A program made the translations under genes and the position numbers. The notes beneath the pieces are model-generated. The model was not told the origin of the DNA and made no database searches. It saw only the letters and a program-made list of their open reading frames with translations. Below, piece after piece: positions 1-11,238 of a stretch of DNA of 64,000 nucleotides. Source of the stretch: Aedes albopictus (lineage: Eukaryota > Arthropoda > Insecta > Diptera > Culicidae); contig NC_085138.1 of NCBI RefSeq assembly GCF_035046485.1, forward strand, positions 342,252,263 through 342,316,262. Direction: 5' to 3'. The stretch's first letter is position 1. Each line of letters opens with the position of its first letter.

Positions 1-1453
1 TCCACCATGCGGAAAAGGGTACAACTGGTTGCCAACACCAATCATTTTTACCAACTGTGTTTGGGATCCAAACAGAGAAACTTCCTGTATGTCGATCTAA
101 TAAAACCTTGTAAGATACCTCCTTACTTCAGTGTTGCTTCTGCTGAACTTTTAACGATATGCCTGTTCTTTCAGCACCCAAGAAAACTATCCACGTGCTG
201 AACATCCTGCTCAACTATCTGTTCTACATTAACATGGTCCGGGACGAAACGGTCGAAAAAGCCACACAGTGCACTGCCAGGTATCACGAACTGGAAGCCA
301 GCATCAATCAACAGAAACGGGAGATGGAAAACCACAAGATCAAAATCAATAATGTAAGTGTTTTATGGTTTTGTTTTTCATATTCAATTTGAGACACCCT
401 GTATATCCTGCAGATCGAGCAAAACATCAGCAAAATGCGACACCAGCTGCCACAGCTGGAAGGAGAAAATGAAAAGCTCAAGGAGATGAAACAGCAACTG
501 CTGGAGAAGATCGCAGCCACGAAAGCCGCGGACGAAGAGCTGGCCGAAAAGATCACCAAACTCAAAATGGATTATGCCATGCTGCAGGATCGCCGAGTAG
601 ATGACGAGGAGGCCGCTGCTTTGATACGGTAATGTACCCTAAATTTCTTATCAATAATAAAGCAGACAAGACATCAACGCAAATAACAGTCCTTGAAAAA
701 TGTAATTCTGCGTCGAAACGTCGGATAGGATACTTATAAATTGCACTTCACCGACAGTTACTTGGATCCCAACAAAATCTAAGATGATTTGATTCTATTA
801 CAGCAAAAACGAAGAACTGGAAGCGGAAATTGAAGAGTACGAAAAGCAGGAAAAGACTCTGCAAACAACCAATTCAGAATATGCCACACTCATTAGCCAG
901 ATAAAACCATGCATGTTTGCTGCGGAAGAAATACTACAGAACCCGCCAGATGATTCACTGATGTGAGTTTTGAGACCGCAAATGATATAACCTTTAAATT
1001 AATCCTCCAACTAATTTCAGGAAGCTCAAAAACCAAGTAGACACCCTTCGATTGAACTACAGCAAACTGGAAGCAGAGTGCGCTAGGAAGACAACTACCC
1101 TACAGGCGTTGCAAAAGAACTGTGAAGCAATTCGGGAGTATGTCATCGAAATGGAGAAACAGCTCTCGATGGGGCACAAAACCAAACGAAAAACCGAACG
1201 TCAAACCATTAGGTGAGTTTGGTCCATGTTGGTCAAAATGAAACTTCAAAATTTAATAATTGGAATTCATTCTGTTTGTAGCGACCTTGGCAAGCAGCAA
1301 CTACAGCTGGACGAACTGCACGAACAGAACGACGTCTATCTGGAGCAGATCAAGGCTCTCAAGGAGGAAATGCTGCTGATAATGCAAATGAGCGAACAGG
1401 CGAAGGCTTTTCTGATGCGGGATCCAGTGAACCGGCCGGTTTCGACCAAGTAG
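1..1453 (+). CDS. Nuf2: Kinetochore protein Nuf2, 3' part of gene (six exons, 5' end outside window)
   Basis: Exons read as <1-109, 175-353, 414-628, 804-962, 1021-1212 and 1282-1453, each joined in frame at GT-AG introns of 58-175 bp. Nuf2 is a subunit of the Ndc80 complex, which ties kinetochores to spindle microtubules. Seen: the first join gives DLIKPSPKKTIHVLNILLNY, which matches the end of the Nuf2 calponin-homology-like head as I know it (proline then KKTI, then a helix). All following exons are long charged heptad-type coiled coil (for example KNEELEAEIEEYEKQEKTL). The reading frame ends at TAG 1451-1453 after VNRPVSTK. The initiation codon and most of the head domain lie upstream of base 1. 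Other coiled-coil proteins are possible, but the head-domain match and the coiled-coil tail together favour Nuf2. Confidence 0.85.
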
Positions 1454-1546
1454 TGGTCGAAGGTCGCCTTCCTAAGGTGGAAGGAGATTCTGCGGCACGT
1501 GAATACATTTTTGCATGAACATCGAGCTGACCAGTATTTGATACTA

Positions 1547-1552
1547 AATAAA
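1547..1552 (+). promoter_or_regulatory. Polyadenylation signal of the Nuf2 gene
   Basis: AATAAA lies 94 bases after the Nuf2 stop codon and is followed by an A-rich run. It is the first such hexamer after the gene. Confidence 0.6.
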
Positions 1553-2279
1553 AACAAAAATTCACAGTAATCCTTATAAAAATATTTTCCATTTTGAGTT
1601 TGTATCATCCAGCATAAGGTCAAACACCATATCGTAAAAAATGTCCATTTTGAGTAAAAATACGCAAAGGTTAACAATACATTCTTTCACAGCCTTGTAC
1701 GCAAAATCGATCTCTTCCACCTTTCCTGCATTATGGACGATGTGAGTTCTTGGAATTACATTGGAGACTTGGCCCCATGACCCCCTTGTGCATCAATAAA
1801 ATAAAATAAAACTGTTCTAGTAAAACACGATTTGCCACATGCAGCGAGGACACAACTCCGGATAATCTAAGTCTAGAGAATGTGTAAAGACGAGTTTGAC
1901 AGGAATGCCGTTTCATCGGTTGTTACCCACAGTCTTGGAGATACAGAGGAGGTGGAGCGTGGACTCGAAGAGTGGCTAGTTCAGACTCCAAGCATGAGGT
2001 GGTCCCAGGCTTCGGAGTCGCCTACGTAGGTAATACATGCCCTGCGGTCGAACTCCTTATAGCGTATAAGTGATCGCGGGAAGAACATCCTGGTAGCGTT
2101 GCTGTCGTGTCTTTGGTCTACTGGGTTGGATTCGAGGCCGCGGTTGGAAAGGGGTCTCCGGCAAGGTCGAGGCAGGTGGAGACCCGATTGTCATCAACTA
2201 AACGTAAACGAAAAGAGACTGGACTGCTGACGTCTCTTCATTTGGATCAAAAACGGCCAATACGTCGCCGGAGAAGTGC
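1553..2279. other. Intergenic stretch, no gene seen
   Basis: No ORF here resembles a protein I recognise. A repeated AATAAA cluster lies near 1795-1812. Confidence 0.5.
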
Positions 2280-2640
2280 AAATTTTTCGCTTCGCTCGCA
2301 AAGGAGTTCAGAGATCCGTACACGTTCCAATCTCTGTACGTAAGTCTCGTTCGGCCTCTTCTAGAAACCGCGTCGACAGTATGGGATCCCTATCACGGCA
2401 TTGTGGCCTCTCGAATCAAGTCTGTTCAGAAGAGATTCGTCAGATTTGCACTGCGTAACTTGTCGTGGAATGATCCACAGATTCTGCCACCCAAATGAGA
2501 GTCGATGTCAACTAATTGGATTGGATACGTCGATGCGAAGAAGAAAACGAGCTAAGGTTATCTTTATAGCTAAACTAATTGCTGCTGAAATTCATGCGCC
2601 AAACTGGCTGGTGCTGGTTAACGGTAATATTCCTGGCTAA
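2280..2640 (+). pseudogene. Jockey-type LINE reverse transcriptase, 3' remnant
   Basis: Translation from about 2307 gives a block with SLYVSLVRPLLETASTVWDP and VQKRFVRFALRNL, the usual region after the reverse-transcriptase palm in Jockey-clade LINEs. The frame stops near 2496 and continues in another frame (NESRCQLIGLDT, then KRAKVIFIAKLIAAEI) to a stop at 2640. The remnant is 5' truncated and frameshifted, so it is dead. It lies directly upstream of the R4/Dong-type element on the same strand. Confidence 0.7.
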
Positions 2641-2869
2641 GCTACTCGCCAACCCTAATTCCTTATAGATTGTCTTTCACGATATGCTTCTCGCTCCAGA
2701 ACCAATTCGAGCAATGATGGAATGTATTAACTATGTGGTGCACTTGCAGGCTGCAAATATCAGATCATCATAGATGCAGTCATTGTGAGTCAAGCCACCG
2801 AAAAGCAGAGGAATCTGAGCATGGCGTACATCGACTACAAGAAGGCGTACGGCTCAGTACCGCACTCGT

Positions 2870-3058
2870 ACCTTCTTACCCTACGTCTCCACTAGACAGA
2901 AATGTCTTGCCATTTTGATGCCAGAAAGAGAAAACGTAACAGAAATGATCAACACCGCTGCTTTCCGTGCAAACAGCGAGAGAACATTTCTGTCATGACA
3001 CATCTGTCCAGCAAAATGGCAAGACATTTCTATCTAGTGGAGACGTCGGGTTAAGGTA
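2870..3058. repeat. Foldback element inserted in reverse transcriptase
   Basis: Arms at about 2883-2916 and 3013-3046 are inverted copies (TCTCCACTAGAYAGAAATG on one side, its complement on the other). Weaker pairing extends outward to about 2870 and 3058. The unit separates two parts of the R4-type palm domain, so it is an insertion. Confidence 0.7.
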
Positions 3059-3139
3059 CTGCAGTTGCACAAGGTAGACGGGAACGTTATCAGCTGATGC
3101 AACACGCTATGGATATGTGGAGCAAGTCCCTACAAATTT

Positions 3140-3326
3140 GTGCTCATTCTGCGAATGGAGTGACGTGAGAAAAGTCGGAGTCGTATATCGAGATGAGGAA
3201 TCCACTCTCGAATGAAGTGACTCGCCGTGTAAATCAAATGGAGAGTCACCTCATTCGAGTCGAGATTTCTCACCTCGATATACGACTCCGACTTTTCTCA
3301 CGTCACTCCATTCGCAGAATGAGCAC
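3140..3326. repeat. 187-bp inverted repeat (hairpin) inserted in reverse transcriptase
   Basis: Outer arms of about 53 bases are exact inverted copies, beginning GTGCTCATTCTGCGAATGG at 3140 and ending with the complement at 3326. The inner part pairs imperfectly toward a short loop near 3233. It divides the R4-type reverse transcriptase between motifs A and B. Confidence 0.8.
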
Positions 3327-4060
3327 AATTACCGACGGAACAGCTGTGTGGTGGTCCAGAACTCTCAGCTTCAGGAGGCGGATATTTCAAGGCGACACGT
3401 TTAGTCCGCTATGGTTCTACCTTGCGATGAACCCCCTCAGAAGAGCACTCAACCATTGCAACTGGCTACCAACTGAAAAGTGAAGTGGGGGAAGGAGTAC
3501 AAGAATAACCCACACCTTTATGGACGATCTGAAGCTGTTTGCGGAATCAATACAGAGGCTGCATCAACTGTTGCAGCTGGTGACGGTGTTCAGCAACGAC
3601 ATCTGGATGGAGTTTGGAATTGACAAATGTCGATCAGTCCATCTTCGCCGGGGTCAAGTATGTAGTGGACGCCAGCTGCTTCCGCGTCAACACACAGAAG
3701 AATATTCGGAATATGGTTGAAGGCGAAGCGTACAAATACCTCGACTTCCTGCAACTGAGAGGTATTCGCCACACAGCGATCAAGAAGGAACTGCAGGACA
3801 AGTTCTTGCATCGTGTCAACTGTGTTCTGAGGAGCTTTCTGTCAGCCGGCAACAAAGTGAAGGCGATCAACACGTTTGCTGTGCCCCTGTTGACCTACAG
3901 CTTTGGGGTGGTAAAGTGGACCAAGACTGACCTTGATACGTTAGAACGAGCAGTACGTGTGGAGTTCACCAAGCACCACATGCGCCATACAAAGTCGTCC
4001 ATCGAGGGAGTCACCCTGCCACGCGCAGTAGGAGGAAGAGGCGTCACCAATATTCAGGCA

Positions 4061-4079
4061 CTATGTGTCTCCCAGATCC
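4061..4079 (+). repeat. Target-site duplication, left copy (19 bp)
   Basis: CTATGTGTCTCCCAGATCC here is repeated exactly at 5809-5827, on either side of the inserted polyA-tailed repeat. Confidence 0.9.
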
Positions 4080-5808
4080 CCCTGGCCAAGTTCGCAGGGG
4101 TTGACGGTATTAAAGTGAAGGAGTTTCATTTTGATTATTATAATGTAGTGTTCTTTAGTGAAACATATCACCTTTTTAACACTTTAATGCGCCTCCAACG
4201 GTTCATCACGAACCGGCTGCTGCAGATGGAGTATGGCTGATCATATGCATCAGACATGCTCGATAAACATGGAGGATCCGCCAGGGCTCATTAGAGTCTA
4301 TTCCCAAGCAATAGTTCCAAGTCGGTTGGATTTAAGAAGGTTTTGATGATCGTTACAAATCCTAATAAAAGTATTGTAGGATTTGTGACAGGTTTTGGAA
4401 CCTTTTACAGCCAGCTGACTTCAAAATGTTGTTTGGGCTCTATTTCCCACGTTTCTCGGTTGATTTTGATTAGTAATTCATTAATGTCATAGTCGCTTTT
4501 TCGAATTTTTAGAATGTTAGTTGGTCATATTTTCTTTAAATAAAGCAATTAAAATCGACCGAAGAATTAATAGTGGGAAGGAGATTTGCAGCACTTAATT
4601 GTGCTGATAGATTCGAAGCTAACGTGCGAACACTTGAACGCATTGTTGACGTCAATGCGTTCGACGTGACATTTTGGACAAAAACTGACTGCTTTTTATT
4701 AACTGAACAACGTTACTTGTGTATGACTAGGTTGACATTTCTTGGCTACACTTGAGAAAATGACATGGTTTATCTATGTAGGACCGATAGGACAATTGAA
4801 CGAATTTGAACATTTTTCATAGTATTTGTAGGGGGACGAATACATAATAGTTGACAAGCAATCTTTATTATTTTAAAATTTTATTGCAATCAACTGACCA
4901 ACTTGACGTATTTTTGTTTATCTCTTAGATGGTATTTTGAAACCAACAGAAAAATATCAGAAGTTCAGTTGCATGTTTCGGTGGGTTTTGGACCGATGAC
5001 AATTTAAGGACACAAGAGATGAACACAGAGAAGTAGAAAACGACTAGCGAAATCAAGAAAACAATTTGACACAGGATCTACTATATTTTAACATACACAC
5101 TGAAAAACAAGAGAACCCAAATTTGAGTATTTTTAAACTCACTTTTGAGTTCTTTTTTGCATCCTGTTTCATTCGCTCTCTTTATTGTTGTCAGAGAGTG
5201 AATAGCAAAACAACCCAACTTTGGGAGTTCGATGCGGGAAGCCAAAATTGAGTAAGTGGCACAGTACCGAAAGTTGAGTAATTTTAACTGACGGTTGAGT
5301 AAAAAGAACCTTGAGTTTAGGTACTTTGGCCGTATACGCCTAAATGCAAACTACCTACCTAAACATCGACTCCCGCAACTCAAAATTGGCTTCCCGCACG
5401 CAACCTCGAAGTTGGGTGGAATGAACTCACTTTTGGGTACTTTCGTTTTTCCGTGCAGGGTTTGATTGATTCGATGAAAAAAAAAAACAAACATACGACA
5501 ACTGACTTAACGAGAAGAAAAAAATATTGAATCATACTACAAAATCGAACAAGACGACAAACACAAACCGTGTGACCATAACACTACATAGGCAAATCCT
5601 GACTGACTGACCAACTGAAAACTTTCCAAACTTCTACCGTAACTTTCTGAGTCAGTAGGCAACAGTGTCTTAATGGATATCATTTTCCGCGTACGGCTGG
5701 CAAACTGCTTCTGAAAGATTACGTACTCTTTTCTATCTTCGGGTCTAGTGTAGAGGTTTCAACTCTATTCAGAGTGCAGCTAGAAACCTAGCAAAAAAAA
5801 AAAAAAAA
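4080..5808 (+). mobile_element. PolyA-tailed dispersed repeat (retroposon-like), copy 1
   Basis: It starts CCCTGGCCAAGTTCGCAGGG and ends in a run of 16 A, with a 19-bp target duplication, the signature of LINE-machinery retroposition. No long ORF is present. A second copy lies at 59459-60522 and a diverged third copy at about 11239-11757 plus 13422 onward. Copy 1 carries its own MITE at about 5096-5457. It could be a SINE or the 3' end of a LINE; I cannot tell which. Confidence 0.8.
5096..5457. mobile_element. MITE nested in the dispersed repeat
   Basis: Terminal inverted repeats: CACTGAAAAAC..AGAGAACCC on the left and, in complement, GCACGGAAAAACGAAAGTACCC on the right. Internal TTGAGT/ACTCAA motifs recur. 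Copy 2 of the host repeat (near 60450) lacks this segment, which sets the boundaries to within a few bases. No clear target duplication was found. Confidence 0.65.
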
Positions 5809-5827
5809 CTATGTGTCTCCCAGATCC
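5809..5827 (+). repeat. Target-site duplication, right copy (19 bp)
   Basis: Exact copy of 4061-4079, immediately after the polyA tail of the inserted repeat. Confidence 0.9.
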
Positions 5828-6747
5828 AACAGTTGCGGGCATATTTCATAGGAAGCCAGAACCGTCATGAAATGTATCACACTGTATGTGAAGCTGACCA
5901 CGGTTACAGCGCCCTGCATCTGGCGCAGGAGGATTACCAGCTGAACTGCGACATCAAGACCGTTGACGAGATGATCGTAGCGTAGAAGCAGAAGGAGTTA
6001 CATGGGACGCACCCCCATCAACTGGAGCTCGAGCACATCGATAAGGCGGCGTCGAACGCGTGGCTGGTGCGCGGTGACCTCTTCTCGAAGACAGAAGGTT
6101 TCATGGTGGCCATCCAGGACCGGGTAATTGCGACGAAGAACTATCGGCGGTAAATATTGCACGAAAACGTGGAGTACCGCTGCAGGAAGTGCAATTCAGT
6201 AGGAGAAACGATCGAGCATGTCGTTGCATGCTGTTCAGTGTTAGCTGGATCTGCCTACCTCGATCGTCAGAACGAAGTTGCCAAGATTGTACACCAACAG
6301 CACAACTTGGTCGACAGATTTGTATCCTACTACAAGTACCAGCCGGACACGTTTCTAGAAAATAGTTGCATAAAGCTGTACTGGGATCGCGAGATCATAA
6401 CGGACGTCCTCATTGGTGCCAATCGACCCGACATTGTGGTTTACGACAAAAGGATGACGTGGATAACCCTCATCGACATCGCTGTACCATTAGACCATAA
6501 TGTCCAATCAACGTTCTCCGGCAAGATAACCAAGTACCACGACCTAGCGGAGGAGTTGAAGCAGATGTGGCACCTAGAGGACGTTCGTATAGTTCCGGTT
6601 GTCCTCTCGGCAACCGGGGTTGTCCCCAAATCTCTCCTAAGGTCCCTAGACGAGCTGGAATTGAAGAAGGACCTGAACAGCATCCTGAAAGCGGTGATTC
6701 TTGGAACCTGTAGTACAGTAAGGCGGTTCCTGATTCACCACAACTGA
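5828..6747 (+). pseudogene. Restriction-like endonuclease end of the R4/Dong-type element
   Basis: Continues the ORF broken at 4079. The linker reads FSKTEGFMVAIQDRVIATKN and, after a TAA near 6151, a zinc knuckle CRKCNSVGETIEHVVACC. Frame 6157-6747 then holds the endonuclease: RPDIVVYDKRMTWITLIDIA carries the PD..D-x(n)-D pattern of the PD-(D/E)XK fold, followed by KYHDLAEELKQMW. It ends with a stop at 6745-6747. In this group the nuclease nicks the chromosomal target for target-primed reverse transcription. At least two stops break the linker. Confidence 0.75.
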
Positions 6748-6884
6748 CATCCGAAGCAGACTCATTAGGATATAGGCAAACCGGCTAATGAGATCCACTG
6801 AGCCTAATCCCCTTTGGCATTCAGGTTGGCCAGCGTAGGTGAAAGTTTCCAGCATTTTCCAGAAAGTTCCCTAAAATGTTTTTG

Positions 6885-7091
6885 CATATTCGGATTCTTT
6901 GTAAAATTTGCAGTGATTATTATCAGTTGAACAAATAGTTTTCATTGGAAAAGCTGATTAAAAATGAGAATGAATAGCGTGACGTTACAACGTTGTAAGG
7001 TCACGCTATTAATTCACATTTTGAACACACTGTAACCTAATTGTTCAACAGATCATATTTATTGCAAATTTTACAAAGAACCTGAAAATGC
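6885..7091. repeat. Imperfect inverted repeat with central palindrome
   Basis: Arms at about 6885-6913 and 7063-7091 pair through TTCTTTGTAAAATTTGCA. The middle holds AATAGCGTGACGTTACAACG, which continues as a near-palindrome to about 7013. Probably a small foldback element after the 3' end of the R4-type ORF. Confidence 0.6.
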
Positions 7092-7326
7092 AAAAAATAT
7101 TTGAGGTTTACCGTCGTATTTATGAGTTATAGTGGAAAATCTATTCAAAAAGGGGTCAAAACATTGTAACGTCATGGTAGAACGTGTCATATAGCTATTG
7201 CTTAGCTTCACTGCATAGTACTGTTCGTCATGAATGCACCCAGCAAGGAATTTCGGATGATTCACTCATCTTACGTATCGATAAAACATCTATATATTTA
7301 TATAGTCAAAAGACATGCACACATGA

Positions 7327-9577
7327 TTACGTACCCACAACAGGTCCACCTACATCCGTCTTGCAAACGCTTTTCCGATGCTTGCACAGCGTACTGTTGT
7401 CAGCGAACCGTTTGCCGCACATTTGACACTCGTACGGTTTCTCGCCGGTGTGCGTTCGGCGGTGCGTGTGCAGCTGATTCGACTGTGCAAACCGTTTACC
7501 GCAGAAGTCGCATTCGTGCTTCTTGATGCCCTGATGGAGCAGCTCGTGCCGCTTCAGGTTGGCCACGTGGCTGAACGTTTTCGAGCACGTTTTGCACGTG
7601 TAGCCCCGTACGCCGTCATGCATGGGTTCGTGCGCTTTCAACGCTTGCAGCGAGCTGAACGCCCGGTCACAGTAGCCACACTGAAAGTTCTTTTCGTGGT
7701 TTCGCTCGTGCGACTCGAAGATCGCTTGATCCACGAACCGTTGTTCGCACGTTTGACACTGAAAGAATTGTACCTCTTCGTTTGAATGGGTTCGCTGAAT
7801 GTGTTCCACCAACAATGAGTGACGTTTGAAAGTGCTGGTGCAGAAACGGCAGCAGTTTTGGGCCCGAGGAGCCAAGGCAAGACCCGTTTGACTCTGAGCA
7901 GACGAACTACCGTGGTGACGTATTTTGTGCTTCCGCAATAGGGTGGTAGATGTGAAACGAAGTTCGCATCCATTGCAGGCGTAGGGCGTTTCACCGGAGT
8001 GTAACCGAAGGTGATCTTTGTACATAGGAGATTGACGGAAGGCTTTACCACAAACTTCGCATTTGTACGGCTTTTCCGAAGTGTGAATGAGATGGTGTCG
8101 TTCGAGATTGTTCTTGTTGGCAAACAATCGGCCACAAGATTTACACTCGTGTCGTTTGATACCAGCGTGGGCGTCTTCATGTTCCTTCAAGAACGACAAC
8201 GACATGCACTGCTTGCCACAGTGCTGGCAAGTAAACTTTCCTTTCGGCCTATCGGCATAACTAAACGTTGTTACCGCATGATCTACGTTGTGTTTCAACT
8301 TTTCATGACGTCTTTTTCCCAGTCTATCGGTAAATCGAAGCTCACAATGGTCACACTTTATCGGTCGTTCCACCGGGTCATGCTTGGACAGGTGCCGATT
8401 GTACTTGGTCAAGTTGGGGAACGATTCATCACAGGCTTCACAGGTTAGGTTGTGATCCACGTGCTCGACCATGTGTGAAAAAAGCTCTTCTGCTGTCTCG
8501 AACAGCTGAACGCACATGTAACATTTTCGTTCGGTCAATCCCTTCAGTTTACACCTTTTTCTACTCATATTAGGCTGCCCGGAACCACGTGGGCGTCCTC
8601 GTTTTCGTTTCTGTGTTTTGGGCAACTCATCGGATGCATCGGCTTCGTTTTTCGCTTCAACAGAAACGTCTTCATGGGCGGAACCATCCTTGCAATCGTC
8701 GTCCTGCTCAATATATTCCTCTTCTATCTCCTGATCGTCATCTTCCTCTACAATGTCAGTCAAATCGAGATCAATCATTTCAATTTCAGGCTTTGTTTCA
8801 ACTTTGACGAGTGGTTCTACAGCAACTAAAAATTCGGAAGACCCAACTTGTTCATCCTGTAATACCTGTTAAATTGAATGTATATAAATAAGTCTATTCA
8901 ACACATATGATCAGTTCTAAATTCCTCAGGGCCATATCGCTAATATAGTTAAGCTAACTCACCTCCTCCACCACCTCAACCTTGGGCACTCGCTTGTACC
9001 TCAGCCGGTTCTCTTCCCTGATGAAAAGTCCCATCCGCTGAAAGCTCTTGGAACACTCGAAAAACTTCCGTCTTAGGGCCACAGCCAAATCCAACCGGAC
9101 CAAGCATTCCTCGCAGATGTTGTCCAGGAAGTCGGAACCAGTCAGTTGTATTCCGCAACCGATGGCCTTGAGTGCTTCGCCGATGGCCATCGTGCCAATG
9201 GTGGTCGTTCCACTACCGGCCGGAATAAACTTCTCAGCGTAATCGAATTCCAAGCAGAGTCGGCAGCTCGCCAGATGCACTTGTCGGCCCAAGCTGAAAA
9301 ATCCAAAAGAATCGATTGTTGTTTACCATTCCAACCTCCCGTGTTAAAATATGTGAAACCTCGCATTCTGGAAAATGATGGGTTCGCTGTACTCGTCCAC
9401 CTCTTGAAAGTGCTGCTGGCAAACCTCCGCCAGCAGTGGATCAAGTGGGTCCGGTAGTGCTACGCCCGTGCCCAGCTCGATCGCTTGACACCATCGCTGG
9501 ATTAGCAGCTGATTGCGGGGAAAACGGAGTGTGAAACTTTGTCCATCCGGATCACAAAAGGGGACTACACAGGACAT
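7327..9577 (-). CDS. THAP-ZAD-AT hook-multi C2H2 zinc-finger protein (three exons, 692 aa)
   Basis: Exons 9577-9360, 9293-8963 and 8856-7327 join in frame at GT-AG introns of 66 and 106 bp. Exon 1 starts at the only early ATG and encodes a THAP-type C2CH domain: MSCVVPFC, then FTLRFP, a central W, and VCQQHF, matching C-x(2-4)-C...C-x2-H. Exon 2 encodes a ZAD: CRLC early and CEEC later, with conserved aromatics, the dimerisation domain of many insect zinc-finger proteins. Exon 3 has an acidic stretch, an AT-hook-like KRGRPRGSGQ, then 13 finger units; the last is C2HC-like (HRKSVC). Expected role: a nuclear sequence-specific DNA-binding regulator or architectural protein; targets are unknown. 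The stop is at 7329-7327. I do not know an established name. The fused THAP domain is the unusual part. Confidence 0.85.
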
Positions 9578-10046
9578 CCCCGGTTGGTTGAGGACCTCTT
9601 TTTCACGAAATATTTATAAAAATTGTAAAAACTAAAACAAAACACGACATACCTAGACCAAATTTGATAGCATTGGTAGCTTCTGTTTACATTCACAAAT
9701 CAACAAGACGGGTCTTAGCCAGTCGTCAAGACAAGTTCAAAGAAAAAAAAAATCAACAAGACGTTTGACGTACTTCACCCAGTGGGTGGTGGGCGGCTGC
9801 CGGAGGGCACTGGGGACTGGCGACGTCGTGAGCTTCGGCGCCGCGGGTGTTCTCACAAAACAGGGTTGAATTTAAATTTTGTACTAAAATTTAAAACGGG
9901 ACACACAGCACTCAGCCACACACTGAAGAAAACTGACGCGAAGAAAAAATCATCAAGCATTTTTTTCAAAATGACGTAGGTACAGTAGACGTCCGCTCGG
10001 TGCAACCGAAGACGGCTAGGGTGCTCATTAAGGTGGCCCACACTTA
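9578..10046. other. Upstream region of the zinc-finger gene
   Basis: Probably contains the promoter, but I see no TATA box or initiator that I would defend. A GC-rich patch lies at about 9786-9850. Confidence 0.3.
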
Positions 10047-10580
10047 GGGTATTTTAGCCAATAGTGGACCCCTTACCTATAGTGGACCCCCTTATATTTT
10101 TCCTAATTTTCCTGCTTAAATCTGTTTTTACCGGTGAACTTCCACCGGGAGACGATGGATCATGTTCCTAGCCAGTAGTTACAAGTGGTGGAGCTACGCT
10201 GGAAAGCAATAATTTGATTTTTTGATCAAATTTGTAAATGTAAACAAATCTGGGGGACCACTATTGGTTAAATCCAAGGGGGTCCACTATTGTCTCCGTT
10301 TTAACATGGTAAGAGAATACGATTTATCCTATAGTGGACCCCAACAATCCTATAGTGGACCCCGGGGGGACCACTATAGGATAATTTGAGCCAGATTTGA
10401 AATGATTATTTTATGGGAAATATAGGGTGGTTTGGTAAGGTTTTTGTGTGCAATGTGCAGGAAAGACATAGAACTTGCTGTGCAAACGTTGACAGGGGCA
10501 ATTTAATTGGAATATCATACTGTTTTAACGATCAGAGCAATTTTCAGCTACTAAGGGGTCCACTATTGGTTAAAATACCC
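10047..10580. mobile_element. MITE with 27-29 bp terminal inverted repeats and TA duplication
   Basis: The left end GGGTATTTTAGCCAATAGTG and the right end CACTATTGGTTAAAATACCC are inverted copies with one mismatch over about 27 bases. TA flanks both sides (10045-10046 and 10581-10582). The motif TAGTGGACCCC recurs internally. There is no transposase, so it is non-autonomous; the TA duplication suggests Tc1/mariner-type mobilisation. Confidence 0.85.
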
Positions 10581-10937
10581 TATATGAAAAACAAAAATTT
10601 CGAAAAATGCCAAGTCTTACCTCCTCAATCAGTTGTTTTGGACTCCCAAAAGCTACGTTCAAAATTTGAGCAAAATCGGTTAAGCCTAAGGGGGCGCTCA
10701 AAACGCTTGAAGTTTGTATGGGGAAACTTGGCCAAATGTATGCAGAAATTTTAAGTATTCGAATTTTGTTGCTAGGTGACGCTGTAAGGTGACGTCCAAT
10801 AATTAAACCCTTTGGTGTTATTGTAGGTTACTATATGCCAAACAACTTTGTCGAAGGCCGCAAAGTGATTCAACGTCTGTGAAAAAAGTTATACCCTAGG
10901 TAAAGTGAGGATAAACTTTATTGTTGTTTTTCCAATA
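10581..10937. other. Intergenic repeat-like DNA
   Basis: AT-rich, with no gene recognised. Confidence 0.3.
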
Positions 10938-11238
10938 CAGTGGGGATTCGTTAGTTGGGTCACGATTGCGCCCCGATTACCGAATCGTATTCGTTAGTTG
11001 GTGCAAATGACAGCTGTCGAAATTGTGCTAAAATTGCACACATGCACATCAGTTACTTATAAATCAGTGCACACAAGCATAAATGTACTAAAACGGCTGC
11101 GTCCTTGAAACGTCAAAATCATTTTGACATAACATTATGACATTAGAGTGCTTTTTAGTTGGGATTTGACCCAACTAGCGAGCACCCAAACATCGGGCCA
11201 ACCCAACAAACGAGCTCCCAACCAACGAATCCGCACTG
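10938..11238. mobile_element. 301-bp MITE, CAGTGSGGATTCGTT ends, TA duplication
   Basis: The left end CAGTGGGGATTCGTTAGTTG and the right end, in complement CAGTGCGGATTCGTTGGTTG, are flanked by TA at 10936-10937 and 11239-11240. A related end occurs at about 13383-13421. Confidence 0.8.

Larger units (their letters stand above)
2740..4079 (+). pseudogene. R4/Dong-type reverse transcriptase, broken by two hairpin insertions
   Basis: Frame 2740-2895 reads through MAYIDYKKAYGSVPHSYL, the palm motif A (usual form DYKKAFDSVPHSWL). It stops in an inverted repeat (2870-3058), resumes as LQLHKVDGNVI, is interrupted by a 187-bp hairpin (3140-3326), then gives IFQGDTFSPLWFYLAMNPL (motif B). Catalytic motif C is FMDDLKLFA at about 3518-3545, so both aspartates are present. 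From 3614 the thumb and connection region runs in frame (208 codons; LLTYSFGVVKW, LPRAVGGRGVTNI) up to the target duplication at 4061. Motif order and wording fit the R4/Dong clade; the copy is clearly dead. Confidence 0.75.
2740..6890 (+). mobile_element. R4/Dong-clade non-LTR retrotransposon, degenerate and nested
   Basis: The span holds a reverse transcriptase (2740-4079), then after an inserted repeat (4080-5808) the linker, zinc knuckle and restriction-like endonuclease (5828-6747). Elements of the R2/R4 group have one ORF whose endonuclease follows the reverse transcriptase and is of PD-(D/E)XK type, unlike the apurinic endonuclease of most LINEs. Both parts carry frameshifts or stops (for example TAG in the linker near 5983 and TAA near 6151), so the copy is inactive. 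The 5' end and the 3' end after 6747 are not defined; 6885-7091 is a separate inverted repeat. Confidence 0.75.

Noticed and set aside
7378..8448. Several + strand ORFs of 80-145 codons across the zinc-finger gene
   Set aside because: Shadows of the C2H2 exon; the - strand frame has full finger motifs and matched splice sites.
10413..10754. 113-codon + strand ORF
   Set aside because: It crosses the right end of a MITE and contains no recognisable domain.
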